Assembly (NCBI GenBank): GCA_021802595.1 | Contig: JAJZRT010000241.1 | Coordinates: forward strand, 1-6,262 | Origin: Pseudomonadota bacterium | GTDB taxonomy: Bacteria; Pseudomonadota; Gammaproteobacteria; Burkholderiales; Thiobacillaceae | Length of the DNA: 6,262 nucleotides | Direction: 5' to 3' | Part shown: positions 1 through 6,262 of the stretch, piece after piece | Position numbering within the stretch: the first letter of the stretch is position 1 | Layout: the number at the start of each line of letters is the position of its first letter | Translations under genes and position numbers: made by a program | The notes under the pieces: generated by a model | Seen by the model: the letters and a program-made list of their open reading frames with translations, nothing else | Told to the model about the DNA's origin: nothing | Database searches by the model: none

Positions 1-2518
1 AGGCAAGGTCCAAATCAAAGTGCTCGCTGAGGCGCACCCCCGCGTCCATCAGGCGAATCACTTCGCGCTGGCCGAGCGTCGGGTTTTGCGGATTCATTTG
101 CGTAGCGAGATGGCGCATGAAGGCGTTACCGATGCGAAGCTGTTCGTCTTCACTCAGCAGCATGAACACGGGGGGCAAGTCGTCGCGGTAAAGGACGGCA
201 TCCAGCAGTTGGCTGCGGCGAAACACCGCTTTGCCCGGCTCCAGGTCTGGATAGAACTCGACGTTTTCGCACACGCCCACGAGTTGCAGCAGCTCTGATT
301 CAGTTTCCTCGAAGACGGCCTGCACATCGCACACGGTGCCGGCAGCTACCAATTGTGTGCCGTCGCCATTCCTTGCTTCGAGCGCCGCCTTGCAGCGTTC
401 GATGAGACGCCAGCAGGCCACCAGGTCTTCAGCCAGGTCGCTGAAGCGCTTCATCGCGCTCTCCCACACCCGCTCGGCTTGCCGGTAGGCATCCAGCCGG
501 GCGAAGGGCTGACCTGCCTCTTCCGCATCGGCTTTGTCCTTCTTGAGGGCCTGGAGGTCGTTTTCTCGGGAGAGACAGGCATTGCGCGCCTCATCGAAGT
601 GGTAGGCAAGCGTGTTGAAGTGCGCGGCCAGTGCCGGCAGATGGTGCGGCGCAGTCACGAACCAGCGGCAGCGCACGCAGTTGCGGCTGCCACCGGGCAC
701 GGGGCCATACTTGGGGGCTACCGCCGAGCCCCGGTTCGGGCCGCCGTTGTAGCATCCACCCACGGCACCGTTGTCCTCGACCTCGCTGGTGTTGCCGCCT
801 ACCAGGCACAGACCGTGGTGCATCGGCATCCAGCCCACCGGGTTGCGCGTGGCTGGATGCTGCGGAATGGCAGCAGCGAGCGAGGGCCCGCTATTGCAGA
901 TGGCATGTTCAAGGAGCTTCCCATGCTCGATGTCGAGCAGGAAGTTCTGGATGCTCGCGTCCTTGGCTGCCTCCATCCGCTCGGCGGCACCGAGCAGTAC
1001 GTCGCGGATATGTGTCGCGCCGGGCTTGGTGTAGTAGAGCGTCATCAGCAGGCGGCTGTGGCCGACGAGCTTTTGTAGTATGGGAAACGGCACTTGGCCT
1101 TCTAGCGCCAGCGCGGTGATGAGGGAGACGCGCAGGCTGTGCAGGGGGAATAGGGTTGTATCATCGCTCTTCTGCTCTTCTGGCAAGAACCGAATCGGCG
1201 CCCCGTTGCTATGGGTTTCATTCCGGTCGGCGAGCCGAGTTTCTAGGGCTTCCAACAAACGAAACCACACCTTATCGAGCATCTCTCTGGTCGGCGGCAG
1301 ATGGCTTTCGTGGTTTCGTGCCTCCGGCAACCGGAAGAGGAAGCAGGTGTCGGGATAGCCCGCGAGTTGTACGCCGCTCTTCGCCTGGATGTGGCGGCTA
1401 TCCAGTTCCGTCCACGACGTACGCCGGGAGACTGGGTTGTACGTCTCCTGCCAGTTGCGCAGCTTCTCCAGCCAGTAGAAGACGTCCTGATGCACAGGTC
1501 CGCCAAAGGACCACGGCAGAACGTACCCCTTCTCGGGGCCTGACTTGGCGATGTCGGCGGTCTTGTTTGTATTGATGTAGAGCACGGCCGGGACCGCCTC
1601 GCCATCGGCCAACGGCACGCTGCGGCGAAACACTCCCTGTTGCAAGGGGCGCCGTTCGTTACCTTGAGCAAGCCGGTTCGGGTTCAACGCCCAGTCGCCG
1701 TCTGCATAGCGCCAGGTATCCGCTTCGCCCGAATCGAGCATACGGACCTGGAAGGTGCGTAAGGGCAGAATGAGCTTGACCAGCAGCGCGACCCAGCGCA
1801 CCGGGCTCCACATTTCCAGGCGCGTCCCTTTCGCCATCGGACGCTCGCGCCACACGCAGTCCGGGTCATTCCGGTCAAGCTGCTCTTCGGTCACCTCGAA
1901 CCAGTCGGGAGCACCACGCCCAATCTTGCCGATTTCTACACCCAGCGCACTCTGCGCCCACTGCCAGTCGCGGAAGTGCGGACCCGCAGCCAACATCTGG
2001 CGCAGTTCGTCAATGTGGCCGTAGGGCAGCGGGGAGTGCACGCTTTCGTCGCGACGGGGCAGGCCGCTTGTGGTCATCCTGGGCACCGGGTTGTGGAAGG
2101 CTGGCGAAACGACCAGTTGGCCTTCGTCGGAGGCTTCGCTGAACTCACTGAGCAACACGAAGTGCAGGAAAGAGTGGATTATGTTGTTGTACCGGATGCC
2201 TTTTTCCGAATCAGGACACGCCGTCTGGTAGAAGTCTGGCAGTACGGTAGTGCGTGCCAGAAGCACAGCCGGGTTGGGGGGCAAGGACAGCTCGTTGATA
2301 TAGCGCTCGAAGAACGCTACCAGTGCCTGAAGTCGCCAATCGAGCCCGCGAGTTTCCCCTTTCAGCCACTCCACAGCGAGTAGCCGCCAGGGTTCGAGCT
2401 GCGGATACTCCCCCGCGACCCACTCGAGGGACGTGTCCGTGGCGCGCTTAATCCCTTTCTTTCTTCGCGCCGGGAGCGTAGAGCCTCCGGGCACGGACGT
2501 TTTCTTCTTTTCGGCCAT
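1..2518 (-). CDS. gmtZ: GmtZ, large tyrosine recombinase of the Gamma-Mobile-Trio (3' end beyond window)
   Basis: Likely a DNA strand-exchange enzyme working with GmtY to move the island. The frame is open without a stop from the ATG at 2518 to base 1, giving 839 codons; the C-terminus is missing. A lysine/arginine-rich N-terminal arm (residues 4-25, starting MAEKKK) may contact DNA or be disordered. An alpha-helical core-binding-like region (about 30-125) follows, then the catalytic part: Arg254 (LILPLRTFQ), a candidate catalytic Lys319, His460 and Arg463 (PLHSLR), His487 (LVGHS) and Tyr496 (LYYTK). Tyr496 is nine residues after the GH motif, the usual spacing. Beyond the catalytic domain lie Cys571, Cys589, Cys614 and Cys617 (NCVRC), a possible zinc site, then a charged helical, probably coiled-coil stretch (about 640-715). 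The start is supported by GAGG 7 bases upstream, overlapping the gmtY stop. Recombinase function is seen in the motifs; the GmtZ name is recalled from family sequence (VPA1269-type) plus position after gmtY. A Tn554 TnpB-like protein is the main alternative. Confidence 0.85.
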   Translation of the reverse strand, partial: MAEKKKTSVPGGSTLPARRKKGIKRATDTSLEWVAGEYPQLEPWRLLAVEWLKGETRGLDWRLQALVAFFERYINELSLPPNPAVLLARTTVLPDFYQTACPDSEKGIRYNNIIHSFLHFVLLSEFSEASDEGQLVVSPAFHNPVPRMTTSGLPRRDESVHSPLPYGHIDELRQMLAAGPHFRDWQWAQSALGVEIGKIGRGAPDWFEVTEEQLDRNDPDCVWRERPMAKGTRLEMWSPVRWVALLVKLILPLRTFQVRMLDSGEADTWRYADGDWALNPNRLAQGNERRPLQQGVFRRSVPLADGEAVPAVLYINTNKTADIAKSGPEKGYVLPWSFGGPVHQDVFYWLEKLRNWQETYNPVSRRTSWTELDSRHIQAKSGVQLAGYPDTCFLFRLPEARNHESHLPPTREMLDKVWFRLLEALETRLADRNETHSNGAPIRFLPEEQKSDDTTLFPLHSLRVSLITALALEGQVPFPILQKLVGHSRLLMTLYYTKPGATHIRDVLLGAAERMEAAKDASIQNFLLDIEHGKLLEHAICNSGPSLAAAIPQHPATRNPVGWMPMHHGLCLVGGNTSEVEDNGAVGGCYNGGPNRGSAVAPKYGPVPGGSRNCVRCRWFVTAPHHLPALAAHFNTLAYHFDEARNACLSRENDLQALKKDKADAEEAGQPFARLDAYRQAERVWESAMKRFSDLAEDLVACWRLIERCKAALEARNGDGTQLVAAGTVCDVQAVFEETESELLQLVGVCENVEFYPDLEPGKAVFRRSQLLDAVLYRDDLPPVFMLLSEDEQLRIGNAFMRHLATQMNPQNPTLGQREVIRLMDAGVRLSEHFDLDLA

Positions 2519-2525
2519 GATGAAT

Positions 2526-2529
2526 CCTC
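2526..2529 (-). promoter_or_regulatory. Ribosome binding site of gmtZ
   Basis: GAGG on the minus strand lies 7 bases before the ATG at 2518 and shares two bases with the gmtY stop codon TGA (2530-2528). It fixes the gmtZ start and suggests that ribosomes ending gmtY reinitiate on gmtZ, keeping the two recombinases in step. Confidence 0.75.
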
Positions 2530-3928
2530 AGTCGTTAGGTTCGACACCAGGCAGCAACAGCCCGGAGGTGGGTGGCGTCCAAGCATGCGTGGTCCGAAGC
2601 CGCTGGGCCGCAGCCTCCAGCGCTGCCAACGCCTCTCGCGTGTTCGGCTGGGTGTAGACCTCTTGGCTTTCAGGGGAGGCGTGGTGCATGAAGCGGCGGA
2701 TGAGCGCCTTGTCGATGCCGGCGTTCTTGAGCCGACGGCCGTAGGCGTGGCGGTGACCGTGTGGCGTAGTACCCAGCGCCTTGCTAACTGCAAGACCGAT
2801 GCGCTCGCAGGCGGCGGCATGGGCCTTGTTGTACTGGCCAAGGCAGTACATCCTTCCAGCCGGTTCGCGGCTCAGGTTGATGAACGCGAAGGGATGGTTA
2901 CGGTCGATGCGCGCGACCTGCTCCAGGTAGCGGTGCCACAAGTGCAAGAACCACTCGCCATGCTCTGGTAGGAACCAGTACGCCTGCTTGTAATAGGGGC
3001 CGTCGTGCATTCCGCCTTTCCAGCCGGCATGCCGGCTGTCCATGACTTCCGTGCGAGGCACGAGGCCGAACTGCTGGGCGAGGTATTCCGCCCGGTTGCC
3101 CTTGCGCGGTCGACCCCGCTCGTCACGCCAATCGGCGGGCGCGGCACCGTGGCTCGGGTGGTGGATGCGGACTAATGCCTGACGCGGGTTAGCGGGGTCG
3201 GGAAGCACGTCGTGGATGTAGAGATGGAAGGGCTCCGACTCGCGGAATCCGGCACCGTGCAGCAGCAAGGTGATGAGCATGCCGCGATAGTCTTGACGTC
3301 CCGCTGCGCGAAAGCCCTTAACCAGCAGTTCCTCGAAGCGCTCCTCCGGGAAGGCCGGAGGCTCTCCCTTCTCGACCTTGGGTAAGCGTTGGCCGCGCAC
3401 GCGGTGTCCGGTGTCGGTGGGAGAGGCGTTCGCGGCCCAAGTGTGGCCGAGAAAGGCTCGGCTGCGGCGGTACTGGTAGGCAGCCTCGTCAGCCTGCCGG
3501 TCAAAGGCGCCTCCCGCATAGCGGGGATTGACCTTCGCTGCCTCGGGGCGCATCTCGCTCAGCCAGTCGAAGAAGTCGGTCAGGTGGGTAATGATGTGGC
3601 CGGCGTCCTGCGGCGAGCGTGGCGCCCAACACAGGCCGCTGGGGTCGAGTCCCGTCTCGCGGTCGAAGGTTCCGGTGTAGAGCCGCTGGGCGAAGTTCTG
3701 GAACAGGCGGTAGGTATCGCGCTCGGCAGGGTTGGTCTGGAGGTACTCAAGGAACATCCGCACCGAGCGGGTGACCTTCGACATCCAGGTGAGGCTGCGG
3801 TCGTGGCTGCGATATAGGCAATAGTCGAGCAGCGGCTCCAGCACCCCGGCTGGCGTCAGCAAGGCGGGAATCTCGGTGTAGACGCCCGTGGCATCGGTAT
3901 AGACGCGGGCCTTGACGGTCACGAACAT
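2528..3928 (-). CDS. gmtY: GmtY, tyrosine recombinase of the Gamma-Mobile-Trio
   Basis: A complete 466-residue site-specific recombinase of the lambda-integrase (DNA breaking-rejoining) superfamily, expected to cut and rejoin DNA at island ends through a 3'-phosphotyrosine link. An N-terminal helical core-binding-like region (about 30-130, with KVTRSVRMFLEYL at 51-63) precedes a catalytic domain (about 190-445). Active-site residues are Arg229 (GAGFRESEPF), His390 and Arg393 (TPHGHRHAYG), His416 (FMHHASPE) and nucleophile Tyr425 (EVYTQP), nine residues after His416. The usual GH before the tyrosine is HH here. The catalytic lysine is not certain; Lys276 and Lys304 are candidates. The segments GAGFRESEPFHLYI, GWKGGMHDG and TPHGHRHAYGRRL match what I remember of GmtY, and gmtZ follows directly, which strengthens the name. 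The start is set by GGAGG 7 bases upstream, and the gene overlaps the helicase stop by 10 bases (ATGTTCGTGA). No frameshift or missing key residue is seen. Confidence 0.9.
   Translation of the reverse strand: MFVTVKARVYTDATGVYTEIPALLTPAGVLEPLLDYCLYRSHDRSLTWMSKVTRSVRMFLEYLQTNPAERDTYRLFQNFAQRLYTGTFDRETGLDPSGLCWAPRSPQDAGHIITHLTDFFDWLSEMRPEAAKVNPRYAGGAFDRQADEAAYQYRRSRAFLGHTWAANASPTDTGHRVRGQRLPKVEKGEPPAFPEERFEELLVKGFRAAGRQDYRGMLITLLLHGAGFRESEPFHLYIHDVLPDPANPRQALVRIHHPSHGAAPADWRDERGRPRKGNRAEYLAQQFGLVPRTEVMDSRHAGWKGGMHDGPYYKQAYWFLPEHGEWFLHLWHRYLEQVARIDRNHPFAFINLSREPAGRMYCLGQYNKAHAAACERIGLAVSKALGTTPHGHRHAYGRRLKNAGIDKALIRRFMHHASPESQEVYTQPNTREALAALEAAAQRLRTTHAWTPPTSGLLLPGVEPND
3021..3038. repeat. Perfect 18-bp palindrome inside gmtY
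   Basis: The sequence cagccggcatgccggctg equals its own reverse complement. It encodes part of DSRHAGW (residues 297-303) in the middle of gmtY. It could be a dyad binding site or an mRNA hairpin, but chance arising from G/C-rich codons is a real possibility. No second copy was noticed in the window. Confidence 0.6.
3873..3906. repeat. Short imperfect direct repeat, 21-base period, near the gmtY start
   Basis: Two 13-base units, tcggtgtagacgc (3873-3885) and tcggtatagacgc (3894-3906), differ at one base and are spaced 21 bases apart. On the minus strand they encode the repeated peptide VYTD/VYTE at GmtY residues 9-12 and 16-19. They probably reflect a small coding duplication, not a control site. 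Confidence 0.4.
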
Positions 3929-6132
3929 GCGGCGGCCTCCGTCATCAATTCGGCCAAGGCCACCTGGCGATGGGATGCATGCGGTGGCGCCTCGACGGCA
4001 CGGCGAGCCACTTCCACATCGCCCACCAGGATGACCTGGGTTTTTGCGCGGGTGATGGCCGTGTAGAGCATCGTCCGGTCCAGGTTGCGCGCCGCATAGG
4101 CCGGAATCAGAACGCGTTCGAACTGGCTGCCCTGGGCCTTGTGCACCGTCACCGCGTAGCCGAGTTCCAGCGCATCAAGCACCTCCTCGGTTACTGGTCG
4201 GCGCTCGCCGTCATCCCACCGCACCCACGCCAGCGCCATGCCCTTCGGCTCACCGTCAGGGCCATGGAGTGGCTTTGGCGGGTCCTCGATGGTCTCGATG
4301 CGCCCGAGGCTGCCGTTCTGGAGGCCCCACGCGTGCAGGTTGCGGGTGCACAGGACCGGCTCCCCCAGGCGCAGGCCGGTATCCTCGTGACGCGCCCGCT
4401 CGTCGCTCCAGATAAGCAGACGGCGCGAGTTTCCATTCAGGGCCCGCTGACACAGCGCATTGAGTGCTTTAGACGAAGCCACACCCCGCTCGCGGGTGAA
4501 GGTCAGCACTTGCGTATGCATGGGGTCGGCCAGGTACAGCCGCAGCACTGCATCGGCCAGAGCATCGGGCGTGCAGGGCAGAAAGGCCAACGCCTCGTCC
4601 TCCGCTTCGGGCAGCGCCGGCCATTGTCCGTCGCGCACCGCCTGAGCCCCGGCGGCAATCGCGCCGCCAAAGCGTCGCACTTCGGTGAGCTCGACCCGGG
4701 GCACCGCCGGAACGCGAACCAGTGCATGCAGGGTCAGGCCCGGCCCGACCGGTGGCAACTGGAACGGGTCGCCGATGAAGACGAGACGGCACGACGCCGG
4801 AATGGCACCCAGCAGCCGATAGGCCAGCAAGATGTCGAGCATGCTTGCCTCATCCACCACGAGCACACTGTTTTCGGGAAGCCCCTGTGGGGCGACGTTG
4901 CGGAGGAACCCGGCAATCGTCATCGCCGGGCGATGTGTGGCTTCGGCGAGCCGCTTCGCCGCCCGACCGGACAGGGCCATCGCGTAGATGTGCTGTTCGC
5001 TTTGCTCGAGCAGGGCTTCGACGGCCTTGAGCACCGTGGTCTTACCCACCCCTGCGCCGCCCGTGATGAGGACGAGGGGAAGGCGCGCTACCGCGTGCAC
5101 GGCCTCGCGCTGTGCGGCGTTCAAGGTGAAACTGGGCAAGCCGAGCGAAACGGCCTCCTCTTGCTCGAATCGGGTGATGAACGCCTCCACGTCCACTGGG
5201 GATGCGAGTGCCTCTTCCCTTCCGAGCCGGGCGCTAAGCGCGCTCGCAACGCTCTGCTCAAGGAGTCGGGGACCAAGGGCATGAAGCCGCTCCCCTGAGA
5301 CATGAACGCAGTGATGGGCCTGCGCGAATTCCAAGGCTGAGGCCACCTGCGCTTTGCCGACCAGCCGCGCCAGCGAGGTCTCTACTTCCCGACGCTCGCA
5401 GCAAGTATTTCCCGCATCGAAGGCCTGGTACATCACGGCCTCCACGGCAGAGGATAGGCGGCGCTCGTCGTCGACATAAAGCCCGAAATGCTCACGGGCC
5501 AGGGTATCCGCCGCCGTCCAGTTCATTCCGAACGCAAGCAGCCGATAGGGGTCGGCTTCGACCGCAGCCAGCGCTTCGCTCCCAAAGACATCCAGAAGCT
5601 TGCGCGACAGGCGCAAGCTCAATCCGACGCGCTGAAACCAACGTAGTGCCGCTGCATCACCGTACTGGCACCAGCCGGCGAGCAGACCCTGCGTCAATTC
5701 GGCACCCACCACGCTGGCCAGGGTGTCCGTGTCGGCCTGGTCGAGGCTGTCGTACAGCGATTCGCCCAGCCGCTCCCACAGCCGCCTTGCCTTGACTTCA
5801 CCGATACCCGGAAACGCCGGACTGCTCGCCAGCAACTGGACGATGTGCTCCCCACTCGGACGCACCAACTCGGCGTCAGTCGCGGTGATGCGGTGCTCGA
5901 CTACCCGGTAGCCGTCAACCTCATACTCCGTCGGTACTGCCTTGCCGGTGAGCCGCCACCACTGGCCCTGCTCGACCTCTGCGACCGCTCGGCACGAGGG
6001 CAGCATCACGGCATACCGCGGGGCGCCAGCCACAAGCAGCCCCGTGTCGTCGATGGCGAGTCCTGAGAAGAGCGTCGCCTTGTCCGAACGGCTGCGTACG
6101 CGCTGTACCCGCAGGAGGATAGCCGCGGTCAT
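3919..6132 (-). CDS. RecD2-like SF1B ATP-dependent DNA helicase
   Basis: A complete 737-residue protein predicted to unwind DNA 5'-to-3' using ATP. The N-terminal half (1-330) resembles the RecD2 accessory region, including a helix-hairpin-helix-like stretch (about 105-123, FPGIGEVKARRL). Helicase motifs follow in order: Q motif LNAAQREAV (337-345), Walker A GGAGVGKTT with Lys364 (358-366), motif Ia ALSGRAAKRL (386-395), Walker B VVDEAS with Asp427/Glu428, motif III FIGDPFQLPPVG (452-463), motif IV Arg487 (VRRF), the RecD/TraA-type motif GYAVTVHKAQGSQF (658-671), and motif VI LYTAITRAK with Arg695. Length fits the RecD2 family (about 700-850); there is no fused nuclease or relaxase domain. 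The ATG overlaps the upstream stop as ATGA with only weak Shine-Dalgarno character, implying translational coupling; the end overlaps gmtY by 10 bases. RecBCD association is unlikely because recB and recC are not adjacent. A role in processing island DNA during transfer or integration is inference from position. Confidence 0.92.
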   Translation of the reverse strand: MTAAILLRVQRVRSRSDKATLFSGLAIDDTGLLVAGAPRYAVMLPSCRAVAEVEQGQWWRLTGKAVPTEYEVDGYRVVEHRITATDAELVRPSGEHIVQLLASSPAFPGIGEVKARRLWERLGESLYDSLDQADTDTLASVVGAELTQGLLAGWCQYGDAAALRWFQRVGLSLRLSRKLLDVFGSEALAAVEADPYRLLAFGMNWTAADTLAREHFGLYVDDERRLSSAVEAVMYQAFDAGNTCCERREVETSLARLVGKAQVASALEFAQAHHCVHVSGERLHALGPRLLEQSVASALSARLGREEALASPVDVEAFITRFEQEEAVSLGLPSFTLNAAQREAVHAVARLPLVLITGGAGVGKTTVLKAVEALLEQSEQHIYAMALSGRAAKRLAEATHRPAMTIAGFLRNVAPQGLPENSVLVVDEASMLDILLAYRLLGAIPASCRLVFIGDPFQLPPVGPGLTLHALVRVPAVPRVELTEVRRFGGAIAAGAQAVRDGQWPALPEAEDEALAFLPCTPDALADAVLRLYLADPMHTQVLTFTRERGVASSKALNALCQRALNGNSRRLLIWSDERARHEDTGLRLGEPVLCTRNLHAWGLQNGSLGRIETIEDPPKPLHGPDGEPKGMALAWVRWDDGERRPVTEEVLDALELGYAVTVHKAQGSQFERVLIPAYAARNLDRTMLYTAITRAKTQVILVGDVEVARRAVEAPPHASHRQVALAELMTEAAACS
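3936..3940 (-). promoter_or_regulatory. Ribosome binding site of gmtY
   Basis: GGAGG on the minus strand lies 7 bases before the gmtY ATG at 3928, inside the last codons of the helicase gene. This near-ideal Shine-Dalgarno sequence picks this ATG as the start and, with the 10-base gene overlap, supports coupled but independently strong translation of gmtY. Confidence 0.8.
5597..5619. repeat. Inverted repeat (9-bp stem, 5-base loop) inside the helicase gene
   Basis: The arms agcttgcgc (5597-5605) and gcgcaagct (5611-5619) pair perfectly around the loop gacag. They fall in the codons for SLRLSRKLL (about residues 172-180). No T-tract follows on either strand, so it is not an intrinsic terminator. 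It may be a chance product of repeated Leu/Arg codons. Confidence 0.5.
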
Positions 6133-6262
6133 CGGGCGAACCGTCCGGTTTCAGCAAGCAAGGATTCCATTGCCTCGAAACGCTTGAGCCTGCGACGCAG
6201 TTCGGACAGTTCGGCGCGAAGCCCGACGTTTTCTGCTTCAAGCTTGCGCAGCCGTTCTGCTT
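6129..6262 (-). CDS. C-terminal fragment of a coiled-coil protein, probably VPA1267 family (5' end beyond window)
   Basis: Only the last 43 residues are visible, in the frame whose stop TGA (6131-6129) overlaps the helicase start as ATGA. The first whole codon is at 6260-6258. Residues AERLRKLEAENVGLRAELSE and the following LRRRLKRFEAMESLL have leucines and charged residues in heptad spacing, a typical coiled coil, and end with the tail AETGRFAR. This pattern resembles my memory of the small VPA1267-type proteins found beside gmtY in Vibrio GMT islands. It also resembles the C-termini of small TnpC/DUF6262-type partners of Tn554-like recombinases, so the family call is tentative. That it is a real coding end is better supported: open frame, coiled-coil content, and 4-base coupling to a convincing gene. 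The job may be DNA binding or a scaffold for the recombinases; this is inference. Confidence 0.6.
   Translation of the reverse strand, partial: AERLRKLEAENVGLRAELSELRRRLKRFEAMESLLAETGRFAR

Larger units (their letters stand above)
1..6262. mobile_element. Part of a Gamma-Mobile-Trio (GMT) genomic island, mobility end
   Basis: Adjacent co-directional gmtY and gmtZ are two of the three proteins that define GMT islands, active mobile elements first described in Vibrio parahaemolyticus. The third, gmtX, is expected immediately left of base 1. The helicase and the upstream coiled-coil gene belong to the same operon and so probably to the same element. Neither island boundary nor any attachment repeat is visible, so extent and integration site are unknown; cargo genes should be sought on both flanks. 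Confidence 0.7.

Noticed and set aside
353..1078. 241-codon open frame on the plus strand.
   Set aside because: It is antisense to the catalytic and C-terminal part of gmtZ, which reads through without a stop and has catalytic motifs. There is no ribosome binding site or domain to support it.
1..2518. Apparent gene-poor 2.5-kb left end, where only short frames are closed on both sides.
   Set aside because: Reading the minus strand by hand from 2518 gives one unbroken frame of 839 codons to the edge. The region is a partial gmtZ, neither non-coding nor a pseudogene.
2519..2527. Search for an internal promoter or attachment core between gmtY and gmtZ.
   Set aside because: The gap is only 9 bases and is fully accounted for by the ribosome binding site and spacer.
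3389..3817. 142-codon open frame on the plus strand, opposite gmtY.
   Set aside because: It is a shadow of the N-terminal half of gmtY and has no family resemblance.
4909..4930. Stem-loop cccggc / gccggg considered as a terminator.
   Set aside because: It has only a 6-bp stem with a 10-base loop, no T-tract, and lies in the middle of the helicase helicase-motif coding region.
3970..5298. 442-codon open frame on the plus strand.
   Set aside because: It lies wholly opposite the helicase gene, whose motifs are all intact. The translated sequence is rich in His, Arg and Gln with no recognisable domain, as expected of a complement-strand frame in GC-rich coding DNA.
3919..6132. Helicase as conjugative relaxase TraA/TraI, or as RecD of a RecBCD complex.
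   Set aside because: There is no relaxase domain with a catalytic Tyr and His triad before the helicase, and no recB or recC next to it. The long N-terminal region with a helix-hairpin-helix-like segment fits RecD2 better.

Overview
The window is a GC-rich bacterial accessory region. It is read almost wholly on the minus strand as one tightly packed operon with no intergenic gap longer than 9 bases. Codon use (G/C-rich third positions), clear GGAGG/GAGG ribosome binding sites and the protein families present point to a GC-rich proteobacterium, most likely a gammaproteobacterium of the Pseudomonas/Xanthomonas/Halomonas kind or a related betaproteobacterium. The sequence alone does not fix the genus.

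In transcription order (right to left) there are four genes. (1) 6262-6129: the last 43 codons of a gene ending in a leucine-heptad coiled coil and a short tail, resembling the small VPA1267-type protein. (2) 6132-3919: a complete 737-residue RecD2-like SF1B DNA helicase, whose start overlaps the previous stop by 4 bases (ATGA). (3) 3928-2528: a complete 466-residue tyrosine recombinase recognised as GmtY, overlapping the helicase by 10 bases. (4) 2518 to the left edge: the first 839 codons of a large second tyrosine recombinase recognised as GmtZ, 9 bases after gmtY and still open at base 1. Frame, spacing and ribosome binding sites suggest a single transcript with translational coupling.

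GmtY followed by GmtZ is the signature of a Gamma-Mobile-Trio (GMT) island, a class of mobile genomic island known to carry anti-phage defence, type VI secretion effector and resistance cargo. The third member, GmtX, would be expected just past the left edge. Both recombinases keep a full Arg...His-x-x-Arg...His...Tyr catalytic set, so the integration machinery looks intact. The most interesting point is the RecD2-like helicase, coupled to the recombinases inside the operon. It is not one of the three named GMT proteins and may be an accessory mobility or maintenance factor.

No RNA genes, CRISPR arrays, insertion sequences, attachment sites, promoters or terminators could be supported. The operon promoter and the island ends lie outside the window. 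A perfect 18-bp palindrome, a 9-bp-stem inverted repeat and a short 21-base-period repeat lie inside coding sequence and are reported as low-weight observations.
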